NCBI RefSeq assembly: GCF_021245985.1 | Contig: NZ_JAJQXA010000021.1 | Coordinates: 1 to 64,000 of the forward strand | Origin: Flavobacterium soyae | Lineage (GTDB): Bacteria; Bacteroidota; Bacteroidia; Flavobacteriales; Flavobacteriaceae | Direction of reading: 5' to 3' | Length of the DNA: 64,000 nt | Part shown: piece by piece, positions 24,429-33,099 of the stretch | Numbering within the stretch: the stretch's first letter is position 1 | Layout of the letters: every line of letters begins with the position of its first letter | Translations under genes and position numbers: made by a program | The notes under the pieces: generated by a model | What the model saw: only the letters and a program-made list of their open reading frames with translations | Databases searched by the model: none | Told to the model about the DNA's origin: nothing

Positions 24429-24436
24429 TATATTTG
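24429..24436 (+). promoter_or_regulatory. -7 promoter box (TATATTTG)
   Basis: A TAnnTTTG match on the plus strand about 134 nt upstream of ychF. No clear -33 TTG is seen. It would give a leader of over 120 nt, in which I see no strong structure. Confidence 0.4.
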
Positions 24437-24569
24437 CAAAATTTTAAAGCCAAAAAATATCATTTTGGCAGAAACAAAAAGAAACACGTAAATCATAATC
24501 CATTAAAATAGAGAGTTAATGGGGACTTTGATAAGTTCAAAGTCCAAATAAAATAAATAGAAACAACAG

Positions 24570-25664
24570 ATGAAAGCAGGAATTGTAGGATTACCAAATG
24601 TTGGAAAATCAACATTATTTAATTGTTTATCTAATGCAAAAGCGCAGAGTGCAAACTTTCCGTTTTGTACAATCGAACCTAATATTGGTGTTGTAAACGT
24701 TCCGGATCCGAGAATCAACAAATTAGAAGAATTAGTAAAACCAGAGCGTGTACAAATGGCAACTGTAGATATCGTAGATATTGCAGGTTTGGTAAAAGGA
24801 GCAAGTAAAGGTGAAGGTCTTGGAAACCAGTTTTTAGGAAACATTAGAGAATGTAATGCTATTATTCACGTTTTGCGTTGTTTTGATAATGATAATATTG
24901 TTCACGTTGATGGAAATGTAAATCCAATTCGTGATAAAGAAACGATTGATATTGAGTTACAGTTAAAAGACTTAGAAACAATCGAAAAACGTTTAGAAAA
25001 AGTAAAACGTGCTGCTAAAACAGGCAATAAAGAAGCTCAGGCTGAAGAAGCGTTACTTAATAGAATTAGAGAAGCGTTATTGCAGGCAAAATCTGCGAGA
25101 ACAATTATTCCTCAAAATAGTGACGAAGAGGTTTTAATGGAAGGTTTTCAATTAATTACTGCAAAACCGGTTTTATATGTTTGTAATGTTGATGAAAGTT
25201 CTGCAGTAAACGGAAACAAATATGTTGACCAGGTTCGTGAATTAGTAAAAGATGAAGAAGCTGAAGTTATTGTACTTTCAGTAGGTGCTGAGGCTGATAT
25301 TACGGAGTTAGAAAGCTACGAAGAGCGTCAGGTTTTTTTAGAAGACATGGGATTGCAAGAGCCGGGAGCATCAGTTTTAATTCGTGCAGCTTATAAATTA
25401 TTAAAACAGCAGACTTATTTTACAGCTGGTGTAAAAGAAGTTCGTGCCTGGACAATCAATATTGGAGCAACTGCGCCGCAAGCAGCAGGAGTTATCCATA
25501 CTGATTTTGAAAAAGGTTTTATTCGTGCCGAAGTTATTTCATACGATGATTACGTTCAATACGGTTCTGAATCAAAAGCAAAAGAAGCTGGAAAATTTAA
25601 AGTTGAAGGAAAAGAATATGTTGTAAAAGATGGTGATGTAATGCATTTCCGTTTTAACGTTTAA
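24570..25664 (+). CDS. ychF: Redox-regulated ATPase YchF
   Basis: A 364-residue OBG-family P-loop protein. G1 is GLPNVGKST (residues 7-15), G3 is DIAGLVKGAS, G4-like NVDE, and a C-terminal TGS domain ends in VKDGDVMHFRFNV. YchF/OLA1 hydrolyses ATP rather than GTP and binds ribosomes; it is linked to stress and redox control of translation. Length and motif spacing are normal. It is monocistronic, ending in a hairpin terminator. Confidence 0.96.
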   Translation: MKAGIVGLPNVGKSTLFNCLSNAKAQSANFPFCTIEPNIGVVNVPDPRINKLEELVKPERVQMATVDIVDIAGLVKGASKGEGLGNQFLGNIRECNAIIHVLRCFDNDNIVHVDGNVNPIRDKETIDIELQLKDLETIEKRLEKVKRAAKTGNKEAQAEEALLNRIREALLQAKSARTIIPQNSDEEVLMEGFQLITAKPVLYVCNVDESSAVNGNKYVDQVRELVKDEEAEVIVLSVGAEADITELESYEERQVFLEDMGLQEPGASVLIRAAYKLLKQQTYFTAGVKEVRAWTINIGATAPQAAGVIHTDFEKGFIRAEVISYDDYVQYGSESKAKEAGKFKVEGKEYVVKDGDVMHFRFNV

Positions 25665-25705
25665 TTTTTTTTAGAGAATAGAAGAAAGATTATAGAGAAT
25701 ATACT

Positions 25706-25736
25706 AAAACTGCTGGAGGAATTCAGCAGTTTTTTT
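25706..25736 (+). terminator. Hairpin terminator of ychF
   Basis: A 10-bp stem (AAAACTGCTG / CAGCAGTTTT) with an 8-nt loop is followed by seven T residues. Confidence 0.85.
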
Positions 25737-25761
25737 GTTATAAAATGAATAACCACAAAGT

Positions 25762-25863
25762 TTGTCATCCTGAGGAACGAAAGATCATAAACAAAACTCT
25801 ACAAAGATTAACGACTTAGATTGCGGAAATTCTAGTGTGATCCTTCGTTCCTCAGGATGACAA
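25762..25863. repeat. Inverted repeat, GTCATCCTGAGGAACGAAnGATCA
   Basis: Arms of 26 bp (25762-25787 and 25838-25863) match at 25 positions around a 50-nt loop. The word CCTGAGGAACGAA is a variant of the CTGAGCGAAGTCGAA core at other sites. It lies in the gap between ychF and the DUF2459 gene, together with an ATCCGTTTAAATCCGCG word tract at 25880-25945. Confidence 0.88.
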
Positions 25864-25879
25864 AAATGAGAATAAAAAA

Positions 25880-25945
25880 ATCCGTTTAAATCCGCGCTTT
25901 CGCGAAAGCGAATCCGTAAAATCCGCGTGCCATTTCGCAAGCAAA
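25880..25945. repeat. Fragment of the ATCTGTTTTTATCTGCG family
   Basis: AATCCGTTTAAATCCGCG, the palindrome CGCGAAAGCG and the inverted CGCTTTCGCG-type words recall the repeats at 5480-5592 and 26776-26885. Only part of the two-arm structure is present. It fills the rest of the gap before the gene at 26025. Confidence 0.55.
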
Positions 25946-26024
25946 TTTACAGTTTGAAAATTTTTGGCTCAAAAATTGGTTACAGAAAAATAACCAATCA
26001 CTAATCTAAAATAAGCCAATAAAA

Positions 26025-26702
26025 ATGCTAAAAAAAACTTTCAGAATACTAAAATGGACGCTTTTCGGAATCTTTAGTTTTCTTGTCCTTTATGTACTAT
26101 CAGTTTATCTGATTTCTAAAATTACCGTTAATTCTGATGTTGCTCAGGTCGAAGAGCAAAATGCAGTTCCCATTTATATTCTCTCAAACGGCGTTCATAC
26201 TGATATTGTAGTTCCTGTAAAAAACGAAATTAAAGACTGGCGAAACGAAATTCAGTTTAACCAAACACAATCAAAAGATTCTTTAATGAATTTTATTGCT
26301 TTTGGCTGGGGTGACAAAGGATTTTATCTTGATACACCAGAGTGGTCAGATTTAAAAGTAAGTACAGCCTGCAAAGCCGCATTCGGAATCAGTTCATCGG
26401 CAATGCATACTACATTTTTTAAACAATTGAGAGAAGGGGAGGACTGCAAACGTATTTTGATTTCAAAAGAAAATTATCAAAGTCTGGTTAATTATATTTC
26501 AGATAGTTTCAGCGATCCAATTCACCCGGAATGGATAGAAGGTCACAGTTACGGAAAGAAAGATGCTTTTTATGAAGCAAAAGGAAGTTACAGCCTTTTT
26601 TATACCTGCAATACCTGGGCAAACAATGCCTTGAAAGCAGCAAACCAAAAAGCAAGTTTATGGACTGTTTATGATAAAGGGATTTTTTGTCATTATAAAT
26701 AA
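26025..26702 (+). CDS. DUF2459 / TIGR02117 family protein
   Basis: A 225-residue protein with one N-terminal membrane helix (about 12-32) and an extracytoplasmic domain of the DUF2459/TIGR02117 family, recognised from YILSNGVHTDIVVPV, FIAFGWGDKGFYLDTPEW, SAMHTTFF and YTCNTWANNALKAA. The NGVHTD His and the CNTW Cys are the most conserved points and recall a cysteine-peptidase-like site, which is inference. No partner genes are adjacent; the flanks are repeat-rich non-coding DNA. Confidence 0.83.
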   Translation: MLKKTFRILKWTLFGIFSFLVLYVLSVYLISKITVNSDVAQVEEQNAVPIYILSNGVHTDIVVPVKNEIKDWRNEIQFNQTQSKDSLMNFIAFGWGDKGFYLDTPEWSDLKVSTACKAAFGISSSAMHTTFFKQLREGEDCKRILISKENYQSLVNYISDSFSDPIHPEWIEGHSYGKKDAFYEAKGSYSLFYTCNTWANNALKAANQKASLWTVYDKGIFCHYK

Positions 26703-27181
26703 AGTATGAACGTATAGTCTCTACGGGCAATGTCATTAAGTTAAGCTTTTAGAAAATAAAATTACTGCAAATCAAATCCGTGTTTATCAGCGTTTTTACG
26801 AAGTAAATCTGTTTTATCCGCGTCACAATTAGACGCTGATTTTACTGATTCGCTAAAGCGAAAACGCTGATAAAAACTGATTTTTCTAATTACTTTCTTA
26901 ATTAAACTGTTAAGTAATTTTATAGATTTCCTCTTAACTTAATGACATTGGCTTACGGGACAATTGCTGTATGTCAGTTTTTTTTGGTTACCGATATTAA
27001 ATCTCTACGGAATTATTCTGTTAGTAATAAATAGGTATTTATGCACCACAGGAAATTCCGTTAGGAATTAAATATGGTCAGCCAATGTTTTTTATACACA
27101 CGTAAAATATTTCGCATTGGTATATGGAAAAAATGTAAAATTCGATTAAAAAGCAAGAATCCAAAATTTTTCATTATTGCG
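26703..27181. other. Repeat-rich non-coding gap
   Basis: I see no gene in these 479 bases. They contain the 223-bp nested palindromic element at 26728-26950 and, to its right, degenerate words (ACGGAATTATTCTG, AAATTCCGTTAGGAATT, CAGCCAATGTTTTTTATAC) that look like worn copies of a further repeat. A -7 box at 27182 begins the next gene's promoter. Confidence 0.5.
26728..26950. repeat. Nested palindromic element with TACGGG flanks
   Basis: Perfect 18-bp terminal inverted repeats (26728-26745 and 26933-26950) enclose a second inverted pair ATAAAATTACT / AGTAATTTTAT and then two long arms of the TTTTTATCAGCGTTTT family (about 26776-26826 and 26832-26885). TACGGG abuts the left end (26722-26727) and lies three bases past the right end (26954-26959). 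There is no coding capacity. The layout is MITE-like. Confidence 0.7.
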
Positions 27182-27189
27182 TAAATTTG
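27182..27189 (+). promoter_or_regulatory. -7 promoter box (TAAATTTG)
   Basis: A TAnnTTTG match 22 nt before the ATG at 27211. It overlaps the alternative TTG start at 27187, which argues against that start. Confidence 0.5.
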
Positions 27190-27210
27190 AGAGTATCAAA
27201 AACTCAGGAG

Positions 27211-28122
27211 ATGAAAAATCAAAATATCATTTCGAAATCATGGTATTTGCTAAAAAATACATTTACGGAATTTAATGATGATAATGCCATCAAATTAAGT
27301 GCTGCATTATCCTATTATACCATTTTTGCATTACCTCCGTTATTAATTATCATTATTACAATTTGCGGATTCTTTTTTGGAGAAGAAGCTGTAACCGGAC
27401 AATTGTACGGACAAATAAACAGATTGGTTGGAAATAATGCAGCCGTGCAGATTCAGGAAGCTATAAAAAATGTACAATTATCTGATAGTAATGTTTTTGT
27501 AACTGTTTTTGGTGTTATTATGCTTTTAATTGGGGCTTCGGGAGTTTTTGCAGAAATTCAGAGTTCTATAAATTATATATGGGGATTGCGTGCAAAACCA
27601 AATAAGGGTTTAAAAAAGTTTATTCAAAATAGAATAATGTCATTTTCAATGATTGTTTCTGTCGGGTTTTTAATGTTGGTCAGTTTAATGCTCAATGCAA
27701 CACTTGATGTCTTAAATGCGCGCTTAAAATTGTATTTTCCAGACACAACTATATATCTTTTTTACGTGATAAATTTGATTATTGTTTTTTCGAGTATAAC
27801 ATTGCTGTTTGCTATTATATTCCGAACTTTACCAGACGGAATTATAAAATGGAAAGATGCTTTTATTGGATCATCCTGTACCGCAATTTTATTTATGATT
27901 GGTAAATTTGCTATTGGAGTTTATTTAGGGAATTCTACCATTGCAAGTATTTATGGGGCCGCAGGCTCAGTAATTATAATATTAGTCTGGGTTTATTATT
28001 CGGCCATAATTTTATATTTTGGTGCAGAATTTACTAAAGTTTATGCAAAATCATACGGAGGTCAGATTTCTCCCAATGATTATTCGGTAGAAATAAAAAA
28101 GAAGATTTTTGAAATTGAATAG
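27211..28122 (+). CDS. YihY/BrkB-family membrane protein
   Basis: A 303-residue inner-membrane protein of the YihY/virulence factor BrkB family, with about six hydrophobic segments. Landmarks are the opening DDNAIKLSAALSYYTIFALPPLLII, the central FAEIQSSINYIWGLRAKP and the end GSVIIILVWVYYSAIILYFGAEFTKVYA. Despite the old ribonuclease BN name the family is not a nuclease; its transport or envelope role is unsettled. The start at 27211 has AGGAG just before it and lies downstream of a -7 box; an in-frame TTG at 27187 overlaps that box. Confidence 0.9.
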   Translation: MKNQNIISKSWYLLKNTFTEFNDDNAIKLSAALSYYTIFALPPLLIIIITICGFFFGEEAVTGQLYGQINRLVGNNAAVQIQEAIKNVQLSDSNVFVTVFGVIMLLIGASGVFAEIQSSINYIWGLRAKPNKGLKKFIQNRIMSFSMIVSVGFLMLVSLMLNATLDVLNARLKLYFPDTTIYLFYVINLIIVFSSITLLFAIIFRTLPDGIIKWKDAFIGSSCTAILFMIGKFAIGVYLGNSTIASIYGAAGSVIIILVWVYYSAIILYFGAEFTKVYAKSYGGQISPNDYSVEIKKKIFEIE

Positions 28123-28129
28123 AAATAAA

Positions 28130-28225
28130 TTTGAAACCATATAAGTTATATAAGTTTATTTAAAAATACTTTGTGTTAATCAAAGAGAAACTAAAATTAC
28201 CTTATATGACTTATATGGTTTCAAA
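28130..28225. repeat. Inverted repeat, CCATATAAGTTATATAAG family
   Basis: Arms of 25 bp (28130-28154 and 28201-28225) match at 24 positions. The loop contains a small second hairpin CTTTG...CAAAG. It lies between tandem plus-strand genes. A degenerate relative is at 9381-9458. Confidence 0.9.
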
Positions 28226-28246
28226 AACAAAAACAAATACCACAAT

Positions 28247-28771
28247 ATGAAAATTATAGCCTTTGGAGGAAGTAACAGCCAGCAGTCGATTAATAAGCGT
28301 TTAGCAGCTTATGCAGCAAGTTTGTTTGAGAATGCCGAAGTTGAAGTTTTAGACTTAAACGATTATGCCATGCCGTTATTCAGCGTTGATGTTGAGAAAG
28401 AAATCGGTCAGCATGAAATCGCAAAAGTTTTTTTAAGTAAAATTGGTGAAGCTGATATTTTGGTCATTTCAATGGCAGAAAATAACGGAAACTATTCTGT
28501 TGCTTTCAAAAATGTTTTTGACTGGAGCTCCAGAATTGTAAAAGATATTTTCCAGCATAAACCAATGCTGTTATTGGCAACATCTCCGGGAGGAAGAGGA
28601 GGGGCATCAGTTTTAGGAATCGCTCAAAATCTTTTTCCACGTTATGGGGGCGAGATCAAAGGATCTTTTTCGCTGCCGTCTTTTAACACAAATTTTGACT
28701 TAGAACAAAATAAAATTTCAAATCCAGAACTAGATCAGGAATTGAAAAATATTATAAAATCAAGCTTTTAA
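28247..28771 (+). CDS. NADPH-dependent FMN reductase family protein
   Basis: A 174-residue flavodoxin-fold oxidoreductase. The FMN-binding start is IIAFGGSNSQQSINKRLAAYAA (residues 3-24), the central loop is SMAENNGNYSVAFKNVFDWSSR and the segment ATSPGGRGGASVLG follows. It would reduce a flavin or quinone with NAD(P)H in the cytoplasm. It ends three bases before the transglutaminase gene start, so the two are probably co-transcribed, although the products act on different sides of the membrane. Confidence 0.88.
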   Translation: MKIIAFGGSNSQQSINKRLAAYAASLFENAEVEVLDLNDYAMPLFSVDVEKEIGQHEIAKVFLSKIGEADILVISMAENNGNYSVAFKNVFDWSSRIVKDIFQHKPMLLLATSPGGRGGASVLGIAQNLFPRYGGEIKGSFSLPSFNTNFDLEQNKISNPELDQELKNIIKSSF

Positions 28772-28774
28772 TCA

Positions 28775-29755
28775 ATGAAAACAAGAAAGACTGGTTTTAT
28801 ATTCCTTTTGTTGAATATCATTTTTGCTTGTTCAACATTTGCACAGAAATATAATGAGGTTGATAAAATCGTTTTAAAATATCCCAAAAATTTTAGTACG
28901 ACAGAAAAGTTAGCAGAAAGAATCAATCAGGATTTCAAATCTGATATTGATAAAGCGAGAGCCATTTACAGCTGGATTGCTTTTAATATTAGATATGATT
29001 ATAATGCTTTTTTGAATCCGCAGAGGACGCAGGGCTTTTCTTATTCGACTGAAGCCGAAAAACAAAGAAAAATCAAAGAACTGAATGATAGATTATACCA
29101 AAAAGCTTTTAGTTCTAAAAAAGCGGTCTGCGAAGGTTTTACTGCTTTGTACCAGCATTTGGCAGAATTGTCAGGTTTAAAATGTGAGATAATTAGAGGC
29201 GATTCTAAAATTTCAGTAAGAGATATTGGCCGAAAAAACACTTCTTCAAATCATGCATGGAATATTGTTTTAATTGATAGAAAATGGCGTCTAATTGATG
29301 TAACCTGGGGACAGGGATATTTTGACAGCAGTAAAGGTCGAATGGTAACTGATTTTTCATCAATTTACTTTGATACAGATCCGGATTATTTCTTCGCTAA
29401 ACATTTTCCGGATTCAGGTTCTTATTTAGGAGATAAATTAAACAAGGATGATTTTCTTAACGGACCTTTAATTTACAACAAAACAATCGAGAACGATTTT
29501 AAAATTAAATCTCCAAATTCGGGAATAACAGAAGCTAAATATGGCGATAAAATAAATGTTGAAATTAAAAATCTGACGAAATCAGATCAGGTTTTTTATT
29601 TAAATAAAAGAAATCAGCCTGTTCTTATTAAAAATGCAAAAGAAAAAAGAGGCGGTTTAGAATTTCAAATCCTTTACGACAATAATATTGGTGATTATAT
29701 TACAATTTTTGTAAACACAAATAGTATTGTTTCTTTTAAAGTTATTTCGAGATAA
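28775..29755 (+). CDS. Secreted transglutaminase-like domain protein
   Basis: A 326-residue exported protein. A signal peptide ends near TFAQ (about residue 24). The transglutaminase-like (KyphoscoliosisPeptidase-type) domain has a complete triad: Cys119 in KKAVCEGFTALYQ, His160 in SSNHAWNIV and Asp175 in RLIDVTWG. Such domains in bacteria are mostly proteases or peptide ligases acting on envelope proteins. The C-terminal third (about 240-326) is a beta-rich domain. It overlaps nothing and follows the flavin reductase at 3 bp. Confidence 0.87.
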   Translation: MKTRKTGFIFLLLNIIFACSTFAQKYNEVDKIVLKYPKNFSTTEKLAERINQDFKSDIDKARAIYSWIAFNIRYDYNAFLNPQRTQGFSYSTEAEKQRKIKELNDRLYQKAFSSKKAVCEGFTALYQHLAELSGLKCEIIRGDSKISVRDIGRKNTSSNHAWNIVLIDRKWRLIDVTWGQGYFDSSKGRMVTDFSSIYFDTDPDYFFAKHFPDSGSYLGDKLNKDDFLNGPLIYNKTIENDFKIKSPNSGITEAKYGDKINVEIKNLTKSDQVFYLNKRNQPVLIKNAKEKRGGLEFQILYDNNIGDYITIFVNTNSIVSFKVISR

Positions 29756-29837
29756 AGTCAATATTGTTTATCGATTGAGTTTTCTTCTTTTATTGAATTG
29801 CCGTATCTTAGCAATTCAGGACTTGAATTAATATGCC

Positions 29838-31013
29838 ATGGAAACAACTTTTTTGAAGTCGATCTTAGATAATGATTTCTATAAATTCACAATGCAGCAT
29901 GCTGTAATAAGGCTTTTTCCAAAGGCAAAGGTTCGATACGGATTTATAAATCGCGGAAAACATGTATTTCCGGCCGGTTTTGCAGATTTACTTCGCCGTT
30001 CTGTAGATGAACTGGCTGATCTTCGTTTAACCAAAGAAGAAAAAAATTATCTGTCACATTACTGTCCTTATCTTGATCCGACTTATTTAGATTTTCTGCA
30101 GGGATACAGCTTCGATCCGTCAGAAGTACAGATTAGTCAGGAAGGCTCGGATATTAAAGTTACTGTTGAAGGTTTTTGGTACCGGACTATTTTATGGGAA
30201 GTTCCGCTTATGGCTTTAATTTCGGAGCTTTTTTATAAATCAAACCATTTAATTTGTTTAAATGATGAAGCTATAAAAAGCCTGACGAAAGATAAAATTG
30301 ATAATTATAATAAATTAGGAGTTTCTATTTTGGAATTTGGTACAAGACGGCGCCATTCTTATGATGTTCATAGTTTAGTAAACGAAACTTTAGGGATTTT
30401 TGGCGGACAAAGTTTTATAGGAACCAGCAATGTGCATTTTGCAATGGTCAATAATAAACGTCCGTTAGGTACTCACGCACATGAATGGTTTATGTTTCAT
30501 GCTGCGCAGTACGGCTTTAAAATGGCCAATTCGATAAGTCTTGAGCATTGGACACAAGTTTATGGAGGCGACCTTGGAATTGCTTTAACAGACACATATA
30601 CTACAGAAATATTTTTCAATCAGTTTGATAAAAAATACTCCAAACTTTTTGACGGCGTTCGGCATGACAGCGGCGATCCTATTGAGTTTGCAAAAAAGGT
30701 AATTTTGCATTATACCAAAATGGGAATTGACCCAAAATCTAAAGTTATTGTTTTTTCAGACTCGCTAAATTTTGAAAAAGTAAAAACAATAGCTGATTTC
30801 TGCCGGGATAAAATAAAAATGTTGTTCGGAATTGGAACAAATTTCACCAACGATGTAGGGCTTCCGGCAATGAATATGGTGATAAAATTAACCGATACAA
30901 AACCCGATAATATACATTGGCAGGGTGTAGTTAAACTTTCTGACGAAAAAAACAAAAATACGGGAACGCCCGAAATGATTGCTTTGGCAAAAGAAGTACT
31001 CGGAATAAAATAG
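29838..31013 (+). CDS. pncB: Nicotinate phosphoribosyltransferase
   Basis: A 391-residue enzyme that makes nicotinate mononucleotide from nicotinate and PRPP, for NAD salvage in the cytoplasm. Family landmarks are DNDFYKFTMQHAVI near the start, EFGTRRRHSYDVH, the autophosphorylated-type His in GTHAHEWFMFH, HDSGDP and the phosphate-binding FGIGTNFTND. The length is that of the bacterial PncB branch. The ATG at 29838 gives the canonical MxTxFLxSILDNDFY start. Confidence 0.95.
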   Translation: METTFLKSILDNDFYKFTMQHAVIRLFPKAKVRYGFINRGKHVFPAGFADLLRRSVDELADLRLTKEEKNYLSHYCPYLDPTYLDFLQGYSFDPSEVQISQEGSDIKVTVEGFWYRTILWEVPLMALISELFYKSNHLICLNDEAIKSLTKDKIDNYNKLGVSILEFGTRRRHSYDVHSLVNETLGIFGGQSFIGTSNVHFAMVNNKRPLGTHAHEWFMFHAAQYGFKMANSISLEHWTQVYGGDLGIALTDTYTTEIFFNQFDKKYSKLFDGVRHDSGDPIEFAKKVILHYTKMGIDPKSKVIVFSDSLNFEKVKTIADFCRDKIKMLFGIGTNFTNDVGLPAMNMVIKLTDTKPDNIHWQGVVKLSDEKNKNTGTPEMIALAKEVLGIK

Positions 31014-31174
31014 TATTTTTTTGTTTCATCGCTGCTTTTTCATATTTTTAGTGCTTGTATTATTTTATAATCAATTTAAATAGAATTTAAACCTATTTTA
31101 TTGATAACTTTAAAATGATACACTTTCATTTTTTGCAGAGAAATGGTACATTAGCCAAAAATCCAATTCACCTT

Positions 31175-33043
31175 ATGCTAGAGCAAAATCAATATACCGA
31201 AGATAATATTCGATCACTCGACTGGAAAGAACATATCCGTATGCGTCCCGGGATGTATATCGGAAAATTGGGAGACGGATCTTCGCCGGATGATGGTATT
31301 TACATCCTTTTAAAAGAGGTTTTAGATAACTGTATCGATGAGTTCGTAATGGGCTCAGGAAAAACTATTGAGGTAACGATAAAAGATAAAACGGTTTCTG
31401 TTCGTGATTACGGACGTGGAATCCCGTTGGGAAAAGTGGTCGATGTAGTTTCGAAAATGAATACGGGTGGAAAATACGATTCTAAAGCTTTCCAGAAATC
31501 AGTTGGTTTGAACGGTGTCGGAACAAAAGCGGTAAATGCGCTTTCAAATTATTTCCGTGTTGAATCTGTTCGTGATGATAAACAAAAAGGAGCAGAGTTT
31601 TCTGCCGGAAATTTAGTTCTTGAAGAAGATATAATCGAAACCACAAAGAGAAAAGGAACAAAAGTAACTTTTACGCCAGACGAAACGATTTTCAAAAACT
31701 ATAAATTCCGTTTAGAATACGTTATTAAAATGGTTAAAAACTATTGTTATCTAAACAATGGTTTGACTATTATTTTTAACGGAGAAAAATACTATTCAGA
31801 AAATGGACTTCGTGATTTATTAGAAGAAACAATCAGTGAAGAAGATTTAGAATATCCAATTATCCACTTAAAAGAGCATGATATCGAGGTTGCGCTTACG
31901 CATAGTAAAACGCAGTACAGTGAAGAATATCACTCTTTTGTAAACGGTCAGAATACAACACAGGGAGGAACGCACTTAGCGGCCTATCGTGAAGCAGTTG
32001 TAAAAACGATTCGTGAGTTTTACAATAAGAATTTCGAAGCATCAGATGTTCGTAAATCTATTGTAAGTGCAATTAGTATTAAAGTTATGGAACCCGTTTT
32101 TGAGTCTCAGACCAAAACAAAATTAGGTTCTACAGATATGGGTTCTGATGACGGAACGCCAGCGGTTTCTGTTCGTACTTTCGTTAACGATTTTATCAAA
32201 ACGAAATTAGACAATTACCTGCATAAAAATCCAACAACCGCGGAAGCTTTACTGCGTAAAATTCTTCAAGCCGAACGCGAGCGAAAAGAATTATCAGGAA
32301 TTAGAAAACTGGCGACAGATCGTGCTAAAAAAGCTAATCTTCACAATAAAAAATTAAGAGACTGCCGTGCGCATCTTCCAGATACCAAAAATCCAAGAAA
32401 CTTAGAAAGCACGCTTTTTATTACTGAGGGAGATTCGGCTTCCGGATCAATTACAAAGTCGCGTGACGTAAATACACAAGCCGTTTTCAGTTTGCGTGGT
32501 AAGCCTTTGAATTCATACGGAATGACTAAAAAAATTGTGTATGAAAACGAAGAGTTCAATTTACTGCAAGCAGCGCTTGATATCGAAGATGGATTAGAAA
32601 AATTACGCTACAACAACATCGTAATCGCAACCGATGCCGATGTCGATGGAATGCACATTCGCTTATTGCTGATTACGTTTTTTCTTCAGTTTTTTCCTGA
32701 ATTAATCAAAGAAGGGCATTTGTACATTTTGCAGACACCGCTTTTCAGGGTTAGAAACAAAAAAGAAACAATTTATTGCTATTCTGAAGATGAAAGAAAA
32801 GACGCTATCGAAAAACTAAAACCAAAACCGGAAATCACCCGATTTAAAGGTTTGGGAGAGATTTCGCCAGATGAGTTCAAGAACTTTATTGGAGACACGA
32901 TCCGCCTTGATCCGGTTATGATGGATAAACATACTTCGATTGAGCAGTTGTTATCTTTTTATATGGGGAAAAATACACCGGACAGACAAGATTTTATTAT
33001 CAAGAATTTGAAGGTTGAAATTGATGAGTTTGAGGAGGTTTAA
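31175..33043 (+). CDS. parE: Topoisomerase IV subunit B (ParE type)
   Basis: A 622-residue type IIA topoisomerase ATPase subunit. The GHKL ATPase begins with RMRPGMYIGKLG and LLKEVLDNCIDEFVMG, has DYGRGIP and GLNGVGTKAVNALS, and the TOPRIM domain has ITEGDSASGS and ATDADVDGMHI, ending with RFKGLGEISPDEFKNF. The short C-terminus without the long GyrB insert fits ParE of topoisomerase IV. I chose the ATG at 31175 rather than an in-frame ATG at 31115 because the extra 20 residues lack conservation with the family opening. It is 56 bp upstream of the A subunit. Confidence 0.92.
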   Translation: MLEQNQYTEDNIRSLDWKEHIRMRPGMYIGKLGDGSSPDDGIYILLKEVLDNCIDEFVMGSGKTIEVTIKDKTVSVRDYGRGIPLGKVVDVVSKMNTGGKYDSKAFQKSVGLNGVGTKAVNALSNYFRVESVRDDKQKGAEFSAGNLVLEEDIIETTKRKGTKVTFTPDETIFKNYKFRLEYVIKMVKNYCYLNNGLTIIFNGEKYYSENGLRDLLEETISEEDLEYPIIHLKEHDIEVALTHSKTQYSEEYHSFVNGQNTTQGGTHLAAYREAVVKTIREFYNKNFEASDVRKSIVSAISIKVMEPVFESQTKTKLGSTDMGSDDGTPAVSVRTFVNDFIKTKLDNYLHKNPTTAEALLRKILQAERERKELSGIRKLATDRAKKANLHNKKLRDCRAHLPDTKNPRNLESTLFITEGDSASGSITKSRDVNTQAVFSLRGKPLNSYGMTKKIVYENEEFNLLQAALDIEDGLEKLRYNNIVIATDADVDGMHIRLLLITFFLQFFPELIKEGHLYILQTPLFRVRNKKETIYCYSEDERKDAIEKLKPKPEITRFKGLGEISPDEFKNFIGDTIRLDPVMMDKHTSIEQLLSFYMGKNTPDRQDFIIKNLKVEIDEFEEV

Positions 33044-33099
33044 AAGATAATAAAAAGAATTATAGAAGAATTTTTTAGTAGTTATACTGAACAAAATAT

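Noticed and set aside
27187..27210. TTG start for the YihY-family gene
   Set aside because: The TTG is part of a TAnnTTTG promoter box; the ATG at 27211 follows a short purine-rich AGGAG and matches the family start.
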